Shown here piece after piece: positions 1 through 5,807 of a stretch of 22,403 nt of DNA. The position numbers were made by a program, and so were the translations under genes. This DNA is from a virus. Under the pieces are notes generated by a model. It worked only from the letters and a program-made list of their open reading frames with translations, was not told where the DNA came from and did no database searches. How positions within the stretch are numbered: position 1 is the first letter of the stretch; each line of letters opens with the position of its first letter. The DNA lies in the IMG/VR virus record IMGVR_UViG_3300008267_000433, positions 4,332 through 26,734 of that record, one strand, 5' to 3'.

Positions 1-2
1 CC

Positions 3-512
3 ACATGGCGTGACGACGATGCTAATGACCACTACAACTACTCGGATATGCATCGTCCGAACTCGGCTCACAACGCCAACGCTCGTGGGGAACATGTCCC
101 CTATCTAAACGAGATGGAAGATTCCGGTTCGGTGTCTTTCCGTGCCGCTCCTGAGAATCTGATGACGTGGAGTGAACACGTTATGTCAGATCCTAATGCT
201 CCAGCACACTGGCGTGAGAAGGCTCAGACGCACGAGTTAGTGGCTCATGTAGGTAAACCACTTTACAGCCGTAATGACCGTAATAAGACAAATAACGTGC
301 AGTTTCCTCTACCCGGTATGGAGCGCTTGGGTCCGACCAAAATGACCGTTGATCGCCCTTCTCTGCCACCTGACGCAGAAATCGCTCATGTGTTTGATGA
401 CACCTATACTGACCGAGTTAGTACTGTAGAGCACAGCACTGAAGTAAAGACTTCACCGCAGCATCGCTATCTTGTATTCGAACCCAAAAAGGGCCGACGT
501 AAGGGTAAGTAA
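3..512 (+). CDS. Unknown protein, 5' end cut off by the window edge
   Basis: The reading frame is open to the first base of the window, so the start lies upstream; the first in-frame ATG visible (position 48) need not be the real start. The visible 169 residues are hydrophilic, rich in His, Asp and Asn, and end in a basic tail (KKGRRKGK). There is no membrane segment, signal peptide or known catalytic motif. The stop overlaps the next start in TAATG, which suggests translational coupling. It belongs to a run of four or five small co-directional genes. Function not recognised. Confidence 0.6.
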   Translation, partial: TWRDDDANDHYNYSDMHRPNSAHNANARGEHVPYLNEMEDSGSVSFRAAPENLMTWSEHVMSDPNAPAHWREKAQTHELVAHVGKPLYSRNDRNKTNNVQFPLPGMERLGPTKMTVDRPSLPPDAEIAHVFDDTYTDRVSTVEHSTEVKTSPQHRYLVFEPKKGRRKGK

Positions 513-655
513 TGAGCGAGCCAAAGAAGGATCGAGATATGTATGTACTTGATGAGAACCTTCGTTGGCGATTAGAGAAGTCTGATATGGGTCAAGATCC
601 ACCAAGGAAGAAAAATGAAGAACGACGAGAAGAACGACGAGAAGAACAGTCCTGA
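512..655 (+). CDS. Small charged protein, 47 aa, unknown
   Basis: The ATG overlaps the upstream stop codon in TAATG, a classic coupling arrangement, and the frame stays open for 47 codons. The product begins MSEPKKDRDM and ends in a run of alternating Glu-Glu and Arg-Arg pairs. It overlaps the next gene by 41 nt, so one stretch of DNA is read in two frames (see the tandem repeat at 618-647). No domain is recognised. The coupled start is the main support; the overlap makes it possible that only one of the two frames is expressed. Confidence 0.4.
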   Translation: MSEPKKDRDMYVLDENLRWRLEKSDMGQDPPRKKNEERREERREEQS

Positions 656-824
656 AAATCTAGTAGCCCGTACTAACCGGATTGCAGCCTTTGCTCAGGC
701 CACCGGTTACACCGCTAACGCCCTTGCTGCCAAGGAACGCCGTCGTCTCCGACGTGAGGGTGGGCAGATGCAGTTGTTCTCAAATGACACGGAACTTGAC
801 CGCCGTCATCCCGAGGAATACTGA
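615..824 (+). CDS. Small unknown protein, 69 aa
   Basis: The ATG is preceded by an AAGGA Shine-Dalgarno-like site about 6 nt upstream. The protein starts with a tandem KNDE-KNDE repeat, continues with a helical Ala-rich stretch (around residues 22-38) and a basic cluster (KERRRLRR, about 40-47), and ends acidic. The basic helix could bind nucleic acid or a protein partner, but no family is recognised. It overlaps the preceding 47-codon gene by 41 nt and is followed by a 78-nt gap holding inverted repeats and a promoter. Confidence 0.6.
   Translation: MKNDEKNDEKNSPENLVARTNRIAAFAQATGYTANALAAKERRRLRREGGQMQLFSNDTELDRRHPEEY
618..647 (+). repeat. 12-bp tandem repeat read in two overlapping frames
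   Basis: AAGAACGACGAG occurs twice in tandem (618-629 and 630-641), followed by a half copy (AAGAAC). In the frame of the 69-aa gene it encodes KNDEKNDEKN; in the frame of the 47-aa gene it encodes EERR repeats. Replication slippage would add or remove four residues in both proteins without shifting either frame. Confidence 0.85.
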
Positions 825-840
825 GTAAATAGATCATTTT

Positions 841-873
841 TCAAACTATCCCATATGGTTTGATAGTGCTATC
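841..873. promoter_or_regulatory. Overlapping inverted repeats, possible operator
   Basis: TCAAAC (841-846) pairs with GTTTGA (858-863). ACTATC (845-850) pairs with GATAGT (862-867). GATAG (862-866) can also pair with CTATC (869-873). The block sits in the gap after the 69-aa gene and just upstream of the leaderless -10 box at 891, where a repressor could act. CCATAT occurs at 852-857 and again at 874-879. It could equally be a weak transcription terminator; it is not GC-rich and no T-run follows. Confidence 0.35.
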
Positions 874-890
874 CATATAGGCTCCTGTGG

Positions 891-902
891 TATCATCTAT
901 AC
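891..902 (+). promoter_or_regulatory. Leaderless-type -10 element (TATCAT) for the gene at 903
   Basis: TGG-TATCAT (extended -10 form) ends 6 nt before the ATG at 903, so transcription would start at or next to the A of the start codon. No Shine-Dalgarno sequence precedes that ATG, which fits a leaderless transcript. No good -35 hexamer is seen at the usual distance. Confidence 0.5.
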
Positions 903-1175
903 ATGGCTAGAGGACACCACTCAGAGCACGATGATCGCCGCAAGGTGACTCGTGACCATCACAACGCTCGTATTGAAGACCTTGATAACCTCGGTTTCGC
1001 CGCCAATATCTATGGTGAACCGATGCATCTTGACTCCCGCATGGATGAGGGTCGTGAAGACCGTAACGATGAGTACTCACCATACTCACCTTCACATGAT
1101 GAGTTTGAAACTATGGAAGAGCGTTACGGAGACCACGGATACAACGACGCTATGCACGGACGGGGCTTGATGTGA
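903..1175 (+). CDS. His/Asp/Arg-rich protein, 90 aa, unknown
   Basis: A very hydrophilic protein with many His, Asp, Glu, Arg, Tyr and Met residues (for example HHSEHDDRRK at the N-terminus and YSPYSPSHDE near residue 60). It has no membrane segment and is probably poorly ordered or metal-binding, but no family is recognised. The start is chosen because a -10 box lies exactly 6 nt upstream and there is no ribosome-binding site. Its stop overlaps the GTG of the next gene by 4 nt, so the two are probably one transcript. Confidence 0.6.
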   Translation: MARGHHSEHDDRRKVTRDHHNARIEDLDNLGFAANIYGEPMHLDSRMDEGREDRNDEYSPYSPSHDEFETMEERYGDHGYNDAMHGRGLM

Positions 1176-1447
1176 GCCGCAGCGCTAACTTCTATCAGGG
1201 ACTTGGTAACGCTTCTTGGACAGCCGCCAATCACCTTATGAACCGTGTACTTGACGCACTTGAGCCGCAGTCGTCGTTCATGGTCGGTCACCCTGAAAAT
1301 GAGGGGTCCATCCATATGGCAGATGACATGCCGATGGAAAACCAGTGGGGGACCGTTCATCGTCTAGAGAACGAAAACACCGCAGATATGTGGAACCACG
1401 AGCGTGCTGAGTATCTCAGCGGCAACGAAGAAGAATCAGAGAAGTAA
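1172..1447 (+). CDS. Unknown protein, 91 aa
   Basis: It starts at GTG inside GTGA, overlapping the upstream stop by 4 nt (translational coupling). The N-terminal third looks helical (residues 8-30, with ANHLMNRVLDAL), and the rest is acidic and polar, ending NEEESEK. There is no catalytic motif or membrane segment. It is the last gene of the left + strand block and converges with the minus-strand pair, separated by only 7 nt and no clear terminator. Confidence 0.55.
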   Translation: MSRSANFYQGLGNASWTAANHLMNRVLDALEPQSSFMVGHPENEGSIHMADDMPMENQWGTVHRLENENTADMWNHERAEYLSGNEEESEK

Positions 1448-1454
1448 CAACTAA

Positions 1455-1649
1455 TCAGTCGTTACGATTGATTTCTTCTAGCAGTTCTGCGTACTCCATA
1501 AGCGCCATTGAGGCTGTGTGGCGGTCATAGCCGTCATTACAGTTACATGGGTGGCGCACCTGAACAGCCCTTAGAGCCTCTGCCAACTGAGCGGCACAGG
1601 CTTCTAAACGACGGCTGTAACTTACGAATGATGAAAGAGCATTGCTCAT
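1455..1649 (-). CDS. Small helical protein, 64 aa, unknown
   Basis: The product is mostly predicted-helical (residues 1-30 and 46-62) with a Cys-x-Cys pair in the middle (HPCNCNDG). Its ATG overlaps the stop of the deaminase-like gene by 4 nt, so it is the second gene of a two-gene minus-strand unit and is presumably co-expressed. It could be a small partner or an unrelated passenger; no family is recognised. Confidence 0.5.
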   Translation of the reverse strand: MSNALSSFVSYSRRLEACAAQLAEALRAVQVRHPCNCNDGYDRHTASMALMEYAELLEEINRND

Positions 1650-2107
1650 CTATCTACTCCAATAACGGTCACGCCCGCTTGGCTTAGTAAATTATACACT
1701 AAAGGCCAAGATTCGTAAGACTTGTCCACATAATGCACAAGCCTGTGGACTCCCGAGGATGCGATGAGTTTGGCGCATCCCATGCAGGGAGGGCCGTTGA
1801 CAATTAGCGTCCCACCTAGACGTAGAGACGGATCACTCCATAGAAGCGCCCCCTGTTCGGCATGCTGCGAAATGCAGTTGTCGTAGGAGGAACCGCTAGC
1901 GCTGTTTTCATGCAGTCGTGGGCAGGCTCCGTCAGTGCAATGAGCCATACCGGGAGGGCTTCCGTTGTAGCCCACTCCAGCGACCCTCTTGTTAGGGGCT
2001 AGGACTACAGAGAAATACTGACGCTTGGAGCAAGTTGAGAACATTGGCGCTAGCATGTCACATGCTTCTAGCCATTTTCTCTCGTGGCTATGTACTGAGT
2101 TGGTCAT
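1646..2107 (-). CDS. dCMP deaminase-like (cytidine/deoxycytidylate deaminase fold)
   Basis: The 153-aa protein carries the zinc signature of the cytidine-deaminase superfamily: H82-A-E84, with E84 as the proton shuttle, and PPC108-M-G-C111. Upstream, GYNGSPPGMAHC (about residues 46-57) and a second Cys (C62) match the region that holds an extra zinc in phage deoxycytidylate deaminases. The expected reaction is dCMP to dUMP, feeding dTMP synthesis during phage replication. Length fits the family. No thymidylate synthase is visible nearby. The gene appears leaderless (TAGGGT 7 nt before ATG) and is coupled to the 64-aa gene behind it. Confidence 0.85.
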   Translation of the reverse strand: MTNSVHSHERKWLEACDMLAPMFSTCSKRQYFSVVLAPNKRVAGVGYNGSPPGMAHCTDGACPRLHENSASGSSYDNCISQHAEQGALLWSDPSLRLGGTLIVNGPPCMGCAKLIASSGVHRLVHYVDKSYESWPLVYNLLSQAGVTVIGVDR

Positions 2108-2114
2108 GTCGTGT

Positions 2115-2145
2115 ACCCTACAGCATCCGAGAACTCTATCGATAG
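2115..2145 (-). promoter_or_regulatory. Leaderless -10 element with adjacent 10-bp palindrome
   Basis: On the minus strand TAGGGT (2120-2115) lies 7 nt before the deaminase ATG, placing the transcription start at about the start codon. A perfect palindrome, CTATCGATAG (2136-2145), covers the expected -35 zone and lies 9 nt before the ATG of the divergent phosphoesterase gene, so one protein bound there could affect both. Confidence 0.35.
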
Positions 2146-2154
2146 GTGGGCCTG

Positions 2155-2967
2155 ATGAGCACTCCTCGTACGCACCTCGTTATTCCTGACACTCAAGTTA
2201 AGCCCGGTGTTCCTTTGGACCATCTTTACTGGGCCTCTGAGTACATTATCGACCGCAAGCCCGATGTCATAGTACATTTGGGCGATCATGCGGATATGAA
2301 CAGTCTTTCCAGTTACGACGCTGGAAAGATGTCCCATGAAGGCAAGCGTTACATTCAGGATATCGAAGCGGCTAATAACGGCTTTGATATTCTCAATAGC
2401 GCTATCCACCGATACAACGAGCCTAAGAAGAAGTGGCGAAAAGGCGTTTACGACCCTGAGCGGCACATACTTCTTGGAAACCATGAAGATCGCATAACTA
2501 GGGCAATTAACAGCGATGCGAAGATGGAAGGCGCTATCGGACTATCGGACCTCAACTATGAGGACCACGAATGGGCCGTACATCCGTTTCTAAAGCCCTT
2601 GGAACTAGATGGGGTACATTATGCCCACTATTGGGCTAATCCGATGTCAGGGAAGCCTATAGGCGGTGTAGCCTCCACCCGTCTCAAGACCATCGGTCAT
2701 TCCTTCACGATGGGTCATCAGCAGACGCTTGATTACAGCACTCGCTTCCTAGCGAATGGCGATCAGCATTGTGGACTCATCGCTGGGGCTTTTTATCTTC
2801 ACGATGAGGACTATAAGGGATACCAAGGAAACGCCCACTGGCGTGGACTCATTGTCTGCCATGAGGTAGAGAATGGCAGTTACGACCCGATGTTCGTGAG
2901 TATGTCATACCTTTGTCGTAAATATGAAGGCGTATCACTAGAGAAGTACACGGCTAGGAAATTCTAA
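2155..2967 (+). CDS. Calcineurin-like metallophosphoesterase
   Basis: A 270-aa protein with the ordered metal-binding motifs of the family: D12 in PDTQ, GDHAD (43-47), GNHED (108-112), then H155, H158, GH (180-181) and GH (187-188). These ligate a two-metal centre that hydrolyses phosphomonoesters or phosphodiesters. In phages such enzymes may act on nucleic acid ends, cyclic nucleotides or host RNA; the substrate cannot be read from sequence. The ATG at 2155 is preferred over an in-frame GTG at 2146 because AGGTGG sits 5-6 nt upstream. The stop overlaps the next ATG in TAATG. Confidence 0.85.
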   Translation: MSTPRTHLVIPDTQVKPGVPLDHLYWASEYIIDRKPDVIVHLGDHADMNSLSSYDAGKMSHEGKRYIQDIEAANNGFDILNSAIHRYNEPKKKWRKGVYDPERHILLGNHEDRITRAINSDAKMEGAIGLSDLNYEDHEWAVHPFLKPLELDGVHYAHYWANPMSGKPIGGVASTRLKTIGHSFTMGHQQTLDYSTRFLANGDQHCGLIAGAFYLHDEDYKGYQGNAHWRGLIVCHEVENGSYDPMFVSMSYLCRKYEGVSLEKYTARKF

Positions 2968-3143
2968 TGCATGACGTAGCAGTAGAAGTTCTTTGGGATA
3001 ACAACGGAGACCCAACCCACAGCATTGGTTGGCTTACGGAAGCAAAAAACCGCTGCCTTCAACTCGTTACCGAGTATTCCAGCAGCGGTTTTGTTGAACT
3101 TCAAATTCCGGTTGAATCAGTGATCAACCTGAAACTTATTTAG
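2967..3143 (+). CDS. Small unknown protein, 58 aa
   Basis: The ATG overlaps the phosphoesterase stop (TAATG), and the frame is open for 58 codons. The product (starting MHDVAVEVLWD, ending SVINLKLI) has a balanced composition with alternating hydrophobic residues, suggesting a small beta-rich fold. Its 3' end overlaps the convergent endolysin gene by 4 nt. A strong hairpin (3046-3092) lies inside its coding sequence, so this stretch both codes and probably terminates the opposing transcript. No family is recognised. Confidence 0.5.
   Translation: MHDVAVEVLWDNNGDPTHSIGWLTEAKNRCLQLVTEYSSSGFVELQIPVESVINLKLI
3046..3092 (-). terminator. Rho-independent terminator of the endolysin transcript
   Basis: AAAACCGCTGC (3046-3056) pairs with GCAGCGGTTTT (3082-3092), an 11-bp stem. 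Inside the loop, ACTCG (3062-3066) pairs with CGAGT (3071-3075) around TTAC, giving a two-tier hairpin. Read on the minus strand it is followed by a run of six T, as needed for intrinsic termination, 48 nt past the endolysin stop codon. On the plus strand a shorter T-run follows, so weak bidirectional action is possible. Confidence 0.7.
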
Positions 3144-4198
3144 GACAGCAGAGCGTTCCACGTTTGTGGTCCAACAATACCATCAGCCTGAAGGCCCCGG
3201 GATGATTGGAAGCGACGAACAGCACTATCAGTGGCTGGTCCGAAGATGCCATCACCGACGAGTCGATATCCCTTGCCGTTAAGTGCTAACTGTGCAATCT
3301 TCACAGCGCCACCGTTTGATCCCTGACGAAGAACCTGAGTACGGGCATCGTTCAAGGCATCGAAGAATGGGTTACTAGGAGCAACGGCAGGGAGGTTGTT
3401 CAGAAACACAAACAGGTCGTGTGTCGCCTGTTCGGTTGCCGGACCCCAAATGCCATCGGGGGTGATCTTCAGGTTCTTTTGCCATTGAATAACGGCTCGT
3501 TCGGTTTGAGGACCGAAGATGCCGTCTTGAGCAACGCCTACAATCCCTTGGATCGAACGGACCTTGTCACCGGTAGAACCAACACGCCAAACGGTGTCAG
3601 GGGCTACAGGAACCGGCTGAGTGGGCGTAGGAGGCGCTACAGGGGCAACACCGGCATGACGTTCAATCGCCTGAAGTAGAGCAGAGTCGAAGATCCAGCG
3701 GTCTTCACGACGGCTCCAAGCGTCGCTACGGTCTGCTGGTTGGACATCTCCGTGATGTGCCAGTCCGGGTCGATCCTTAACACCTTCACCGATGAACTGT
3801 GAGGCTTCTGCGATGTTGATACCGTTACGTTGCCAAAATGCAGCAATCTCAGCGCCCATACGGTCAATTTCGGTCTGAGTGTAAGGGCTGTTCGGGTCAA
3901 GATCGGAAGAACGTGCTGCGATAGCGATCATCCAGCATTTGCTGTTGAAGCCCGGTGCTGCGACTCCGAAGGCCACATAATCATCAGGCATCATCGCTAC
4001 AGATGAATCCGTATCAACGATCATGTGATAACTGCCCGGATCGGATCTACGGGAAATAAAGCCCGCTGTATTCTCGGCAGCGGTGTCCCCACCAGCACCT
4101 TCGGTTGTGTGGATGACAACGCCACCACTAAGACCGTTATTGCGAGACGGGTAGAACTGGGGTGAAGCAGGGGGGTTATCAAGAAGGTAATAGCCCAT
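3140..4198 (-). CDS. Endolysin: N-acetylmuramoyl-L-alanine amidase with two peptidoglycan-binding domains
   Basis: A 352-aa lysin. Residues 20-165 form an Amidase_2-type catalytic domain: H30 in VIHTTEG, H58, H149 and D159 in HGDVQPADRSD are the likely zinc and active-site residues. It cleaves the bond between N-acetylmuramic acid and L-alanine. A Pro-rich linker (185-200) leads to two PG_binding_1 repeats (about 204-265 and 288-351), each with the DGI(F/W)GP signature. There is no signal peptide, so release would need a holin, and none is evident in the window. AGGAG lies 6 nt before the ATG. The gene follows a small Cys-rich gene by 13 nt. Confidence 0.92.
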   Translation of the reverse strand: MGYYLLDNPPASPQFYPSRNNGLSGGVVIHTTEGAGGDTAAENTAGFISRRSDPGSYHMIVDTDSSVAMMPDDYVAFGVAAPGFNSKCWMIAIAARSSDLDPNSPYTQTEIDRMGAEIAAFWQRNGINIAEASQFIGEGVKDRPGLAHHGDVQPADRSDAWSRREDRWIFDSALLQAIERHAGVAPVAPPTPTQPVPVAPDTVWRVGSTGDKVRSIQGIVGVAQDGIFGPQTERAVIQWQKNLKITPDGIWGPATEQATHDLFVFLNNLPAVAPSNPFFDALNDARTQVLRQGSNGGAVKIAQLALNGKGYRLVGDGIFGPATDSAVRRFQSSRGLQADGIVGPQTWNALLS

Positions 4199-4211
4199 AT
4201 CTCTCCTATGG

Positions 4212-4430
4212 TTACAGCCAGTATCGATCGATACGGCTTTGTCGGGTGACTAACCTATCTAATTCCATGACAATATCGAAATCCCTGATGTCGCCAGCGC
4301 ATCTATGCTTTGGAAGAGGGTAAGCAGCCTCATGGGTTATCTCAAGCACTATAGGGCATTTTCCGCAGGCTAGTTCAAGGCCCGTAACGGTTGTGTCCTT
4401 CACTTGGAAGGCTATGGCCTTCTTTCCCAT
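4212..4430 (-). CDS. Small Cys/His protein upstream of the endolysin, 72 aa
   Basis: The protein has CGKC (22-25), then H33, H42 and C44, a spacing that could hold a zinc, but it matches no family I can name. There is no membrane segment, so it is not an obvious holin. It is the first gene of the minus-strand endolysin unit, ending 13 nt before the endolysin start, and appears to have its own leaderless promoter (TAATCT 6 nt before ATG). Confidence 0.55.
   Translation of the reverse strand: MGKKAIAFQVKDTTVTGLELACGKCPIVLEITHEAAYPLPKHRCAGDIRDFDIVMELDRLVTRQSRIDRYWL
4221..4234. repeat. Perfect 14-bp palindrome
   Basis: GTATCGATCGATAC is identical to its reverse complement. It lies at the 3' end of the 72-aa gene, about 25 nt upstream of the endolysin start on the minus strand. 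It could be a protein-binding site controlling endolysin, or may only reflect the codons for SRIDRY. Confidence 0.5.
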
Positions 4431-4436
4431 GCATAA

Positions 4437-4445
4437 AGATTATCA
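4437..4445 (-). promoter_or_regulatory. Extended -10 element (TGA-TAATCT), leaderless promoter for the endolysin unit
   Basis: On the minus strand TGA-TAATCT ends exactly 6 nt before the ATG at 4430. This repeats the -10 to start spacing seen at 891, 5066, 7695 and 9294. No Shine-Dalgarno site precedes this ATG. On the plus strand the same bases read GATTAT (4438-4443), so a divergent -10 could overlap it. Confidence 0.5.
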
Positions 4446-4462
4446 CAGGCAAAGGTAGGAAT

Positions 4463-4480
4463 ATGGAACAAAAGACTTGA
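4463..4480 (+). other. Possible five-codon leader ORF (MEQKT) before the gene at 4482
   Basis: AAAGGTAGGA precedes an ATG at 4463 that opens a five-codon frame ending TGA at 4480, one base before the ATG of the 92-aa gene. The downstream ATG itself lacks a well-spaced ribosome-binding site. Ribosomes may load on the leader and reinitiate. It could be chance. Confidence 0.2.
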
Positions 4481-4481
4481 C

Positions 4482-4760
4482 ATGCAAATTGTTAGCGCTT
4501 ACGCTAACTACATGAATAAATTCGGAAAGTTCATCAACGATCTGATCACTCCTACCATCTCTAGCCGCCAAGGTGTGACCCCCCGAAAAGTAAAACTTAC
4601 CCCGGTAAACGAAGCAATTCTTACTTACGTCTTAGTAAAAGAAATGTCGGGTGAGGACACCACGCTATTTGATCAGGCAGTCTTTGTTGCAACGCCTTAT
4701 GTGATCGACGCTGTAGCGGGACTAGGTGCTCAAAAAGGGTATGAAGAATCCAAGAAGTGA
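4482..4760 (+). CDS. Unknown protein, 92 aa
   Basis: A single-gene + strand unit. The protein has an N-terminal amphipathic region (NKFGKFINDL) and two moderately hydrophobic stretches (about residues 47-55 and 66-83, with FVATPYVIDAVAGLGA), with a charged C-terminus. The second stretch might touch a membrane but contains Pro and Asp and is too weak to call a transmembrane helix or holin. The start at 4482 is the first ATG in frame; it is preceded by the mini-ORF at 4463. Its 3' end overlaps the convergent 109-aa gene by 31 nt. Confidence 0.5.
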   Translation: MQIVSAYANYMNKFGKFINDLITPTISSRQGVTPRKVKLTPVNEAILTYVLVKEMSGEDTTLFDQAVFVATPYVIDAVAGLGAQKGYEESKK

Positions 4761-5059
4761 CTCTCTAACGAGATGATCTCTTTGCGCTCTTCAATGCTCT
4801 TATCAAGAAGTTCGTTGTAGAAAGACGACACAGTTGATGCGGCTTGAATGAGGTACGCCCCTACCTGATATGCCTCTTCAGGAGTAAGGCTAACTGGGAC
4901 CATTCCACCGATTGATTCTTCCTCGTCAACAGGAACACCAAGGACGAGATGAGGAAGCCATGTCTCAGTATCTGCCGCAATGGCGATGACCATAATGTCA
5001 TCTACTCCATCGTGGTCACATTCCGAATGATCGTGGTCCCAGTCATTTGATTCAATCAT
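4730..5059 (-). CDS. Acidic protein, 109 aa, unknown
   Basis: The N-terminus is extremely acidic and His-rich (DHDHSECDHDGVDD, residues 8-21) and could bind a divalent metal. The middle (about 24-60) alternates like beta strands, and the C-terminal half (62-102) looks helical (TPEEAYQVGAYLIQAA). No family is recognised. It stands alone on the minus strand, convergent with the 92-aa gene and divergent from the Rpf-like gene. TAGAGT lies exactly 6 nt before the ATG and there is no ribosome-binding site, so a leaderless transcript is likely. Confidence 0.6.
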   Translation of the reverse strand: MIESNDWDHDHSECDHDGVDDIMVIAIAADTETWLPHLVLGVPVDEEESIGGMVPVSLTPEEAYQVGAYLIQAASTVSSFYNELLDKSIEERKEIISLESHFLDSSYPF

Positions 5060-5065
5060 GTACCC

Positions 5066-5071
5066 ACTCTA
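5066..5071 (-). promoter_or_regulatory. Leaderless -10 element (TAGAGT) for the 109-aa gene
   Basis: On the minus strand TAGAGT, then 6 nt, then ATG. Inverted repeats sit just upstream in the divergent gap: CTAATC (5075-5080) with GATTAG (5103-5108), and TAATC (5093-5097) with GATTA (5103-5107). They may form an operator between this gene and the Rpf-like gene. Confidence 0.45.
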
Positions 5072-5128
5072 CACCTAATCTTCAAGCCTTGGTAATCTTA
5101 GTGATTAGTAAAGTACGATATGTTTTAT

Positions 5129-5157
5129 TTGCAGTCAGGTGAATAACAGGTTACAGT
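5129..5157 (+). promoter_or_regulatory. Sigma-A-like promoter for the Rpf-like gene
   Basis: TTGCAG (5129-5134), a 17-nt spacer, then TACAGT (5152-5157). Transcription would start near 5164, giving an untranslated leader of about 85 nt before the ATG at 5250. Confidence 0.45.
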
Positions 5158-5161
5158 AGTA

Positions 5162-5249
5162 AGACCGCTTTGTCTGCGGAAACCAATACGAAGGACCACC
5201 CGTTCAGAAACTACAAGGGTTTTTGATCGGGCTTTCGGGAAAGGAACAC
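5162..5249 (+). other. Structured 5' leader of the Rpf-like gene
   Basis: The leader can form two mutually exclusive small stems at its 5' end: AGAC (5162-5165) with GTCT (5172-5175), or CCGC (5165-5168) with GCGG (5176-5179). CTTT (5232-5235) can pair with AAAG (5240-5243), which overlaps the AAAGGA ribosome-binding site. This suggests possible control of translation. It does not match any riboswitch I can identify. Confidence 0.25.
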
Positions 5250-5807
5250 ATGACAAACGGAAAGAAATTGCTAGGACTGGGAGTACTCTCATTCCTAGCA
5301 ATCACAATCGGCTCCGTCGCACTTGCGGACGGTTCCGAGACAACGGTAATCACTGTTGCTGAAGAAGCACCAGTAGTGGAGCAGCCTCCACTAACCTCCG
5401 ATCAACACGTCATTGACGTTGCGATCGCAGAACTGGATGCCTTCTTGGCAGAAACAAACCGTATTGAGTCCGAAAAGGCTCAGCAAGCAAGGGAATCACA
5501 ACGAGTAGCCAGCGCTCCTGCTGCTGAGCCTAATTATGATACGGGTGACGGAAGTCGCTGGGATCAATTGGCTCAGTGTGAGGCTGGAGGAAACTGGGCG
5601 ACCAACACCGGTAATGGTTTTGGTGGCGGACTCCAGTTTATGCATCAACGCAGTTACTCAACGTGGCTGTCCTTTGGTGGTGGCGAATTCGCACCACACC
5701 CTTGGGAGGCAACCCGGGAACAACAGATAGTTGTTGCTGAGCGAGTGCTTGCTTCATCCGGGTGGTCGGCTTGGCCGGGTTGTAGCAGGAAATTTAATTG
5801 GTTGTAG
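5250..5807 (+). CDS. Secreted Rpf-type transglycosylase (resuscitation-promoting factor fold)
   Basis: A 185-aa protein. Residues 1-26 form a signal peptide (KK, a hydrophobic core, then SVALA before DGS). A Glu- and Ala-rich, mostly disordered or coiled linker spans 30-100. Residues 104-185 are an Rpf/transglycosylase-like domain: W104, CEAGGNW with catalytic E111, [23 protein letters not shown] and a final GWSAWPGC. C110 and C178 likely form the conserved disulfide. It cuts the beta-1,4 glycan bond of peptidoglycan. ATG 5250 is preferred over TTG 5223 because AAAGGA lies 4 nt upstream. It is separate from the endolysin and has its own promoter. The family is typical of Actinobacteria. Confidence 0.9.
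   Translation: MTNGKKLLGLGVLSFLAITIGSVALADGSETTVITVAEEAPVVEQPPLTSDQHVIDVAIAELDAFLAETNRIESEKAQQARESQRVASAPAAEPNYDTGDGSRWDQLAQCEAGGNWATNTGNGFGGGLQFMHQRSYSTWLSFGGGEFAPHPWEATREQQIVVAERVLASSGWSAWPGCSRKFNWL

Noticed and set aside
1444-1465. Terminator between convergent genes (GTAAC and GTTAC arms)
   Set aside because: Only five AT-rich pairs with a 12-nt loop and no T-run.
2146-2154. GTG 2146 as start of the phosphoesterase
   Set aside because: These bases are part of the ribosome-binding site (AGGTGG) for ATG 2155.
2104-2484. 126-codon minus-strand open frame
   Set aside because: Shadow of the metallophosphoesterase gene, whose catalytic motifs lie on the other strand.
4482-4760. Holin
   Set aside because: The hydrophobic stretches are short and interrupted by Asp and Pro; no convincing transmembrane helix.
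5160-5249. c-di-AMP (ydaO-type) riboswitch before the Rpf-like gene
   Set aside because: Such riboswitches do precede rpf genes in Actinobacteria, but this leader is only about 85 nt and I cannot find the conserved core.
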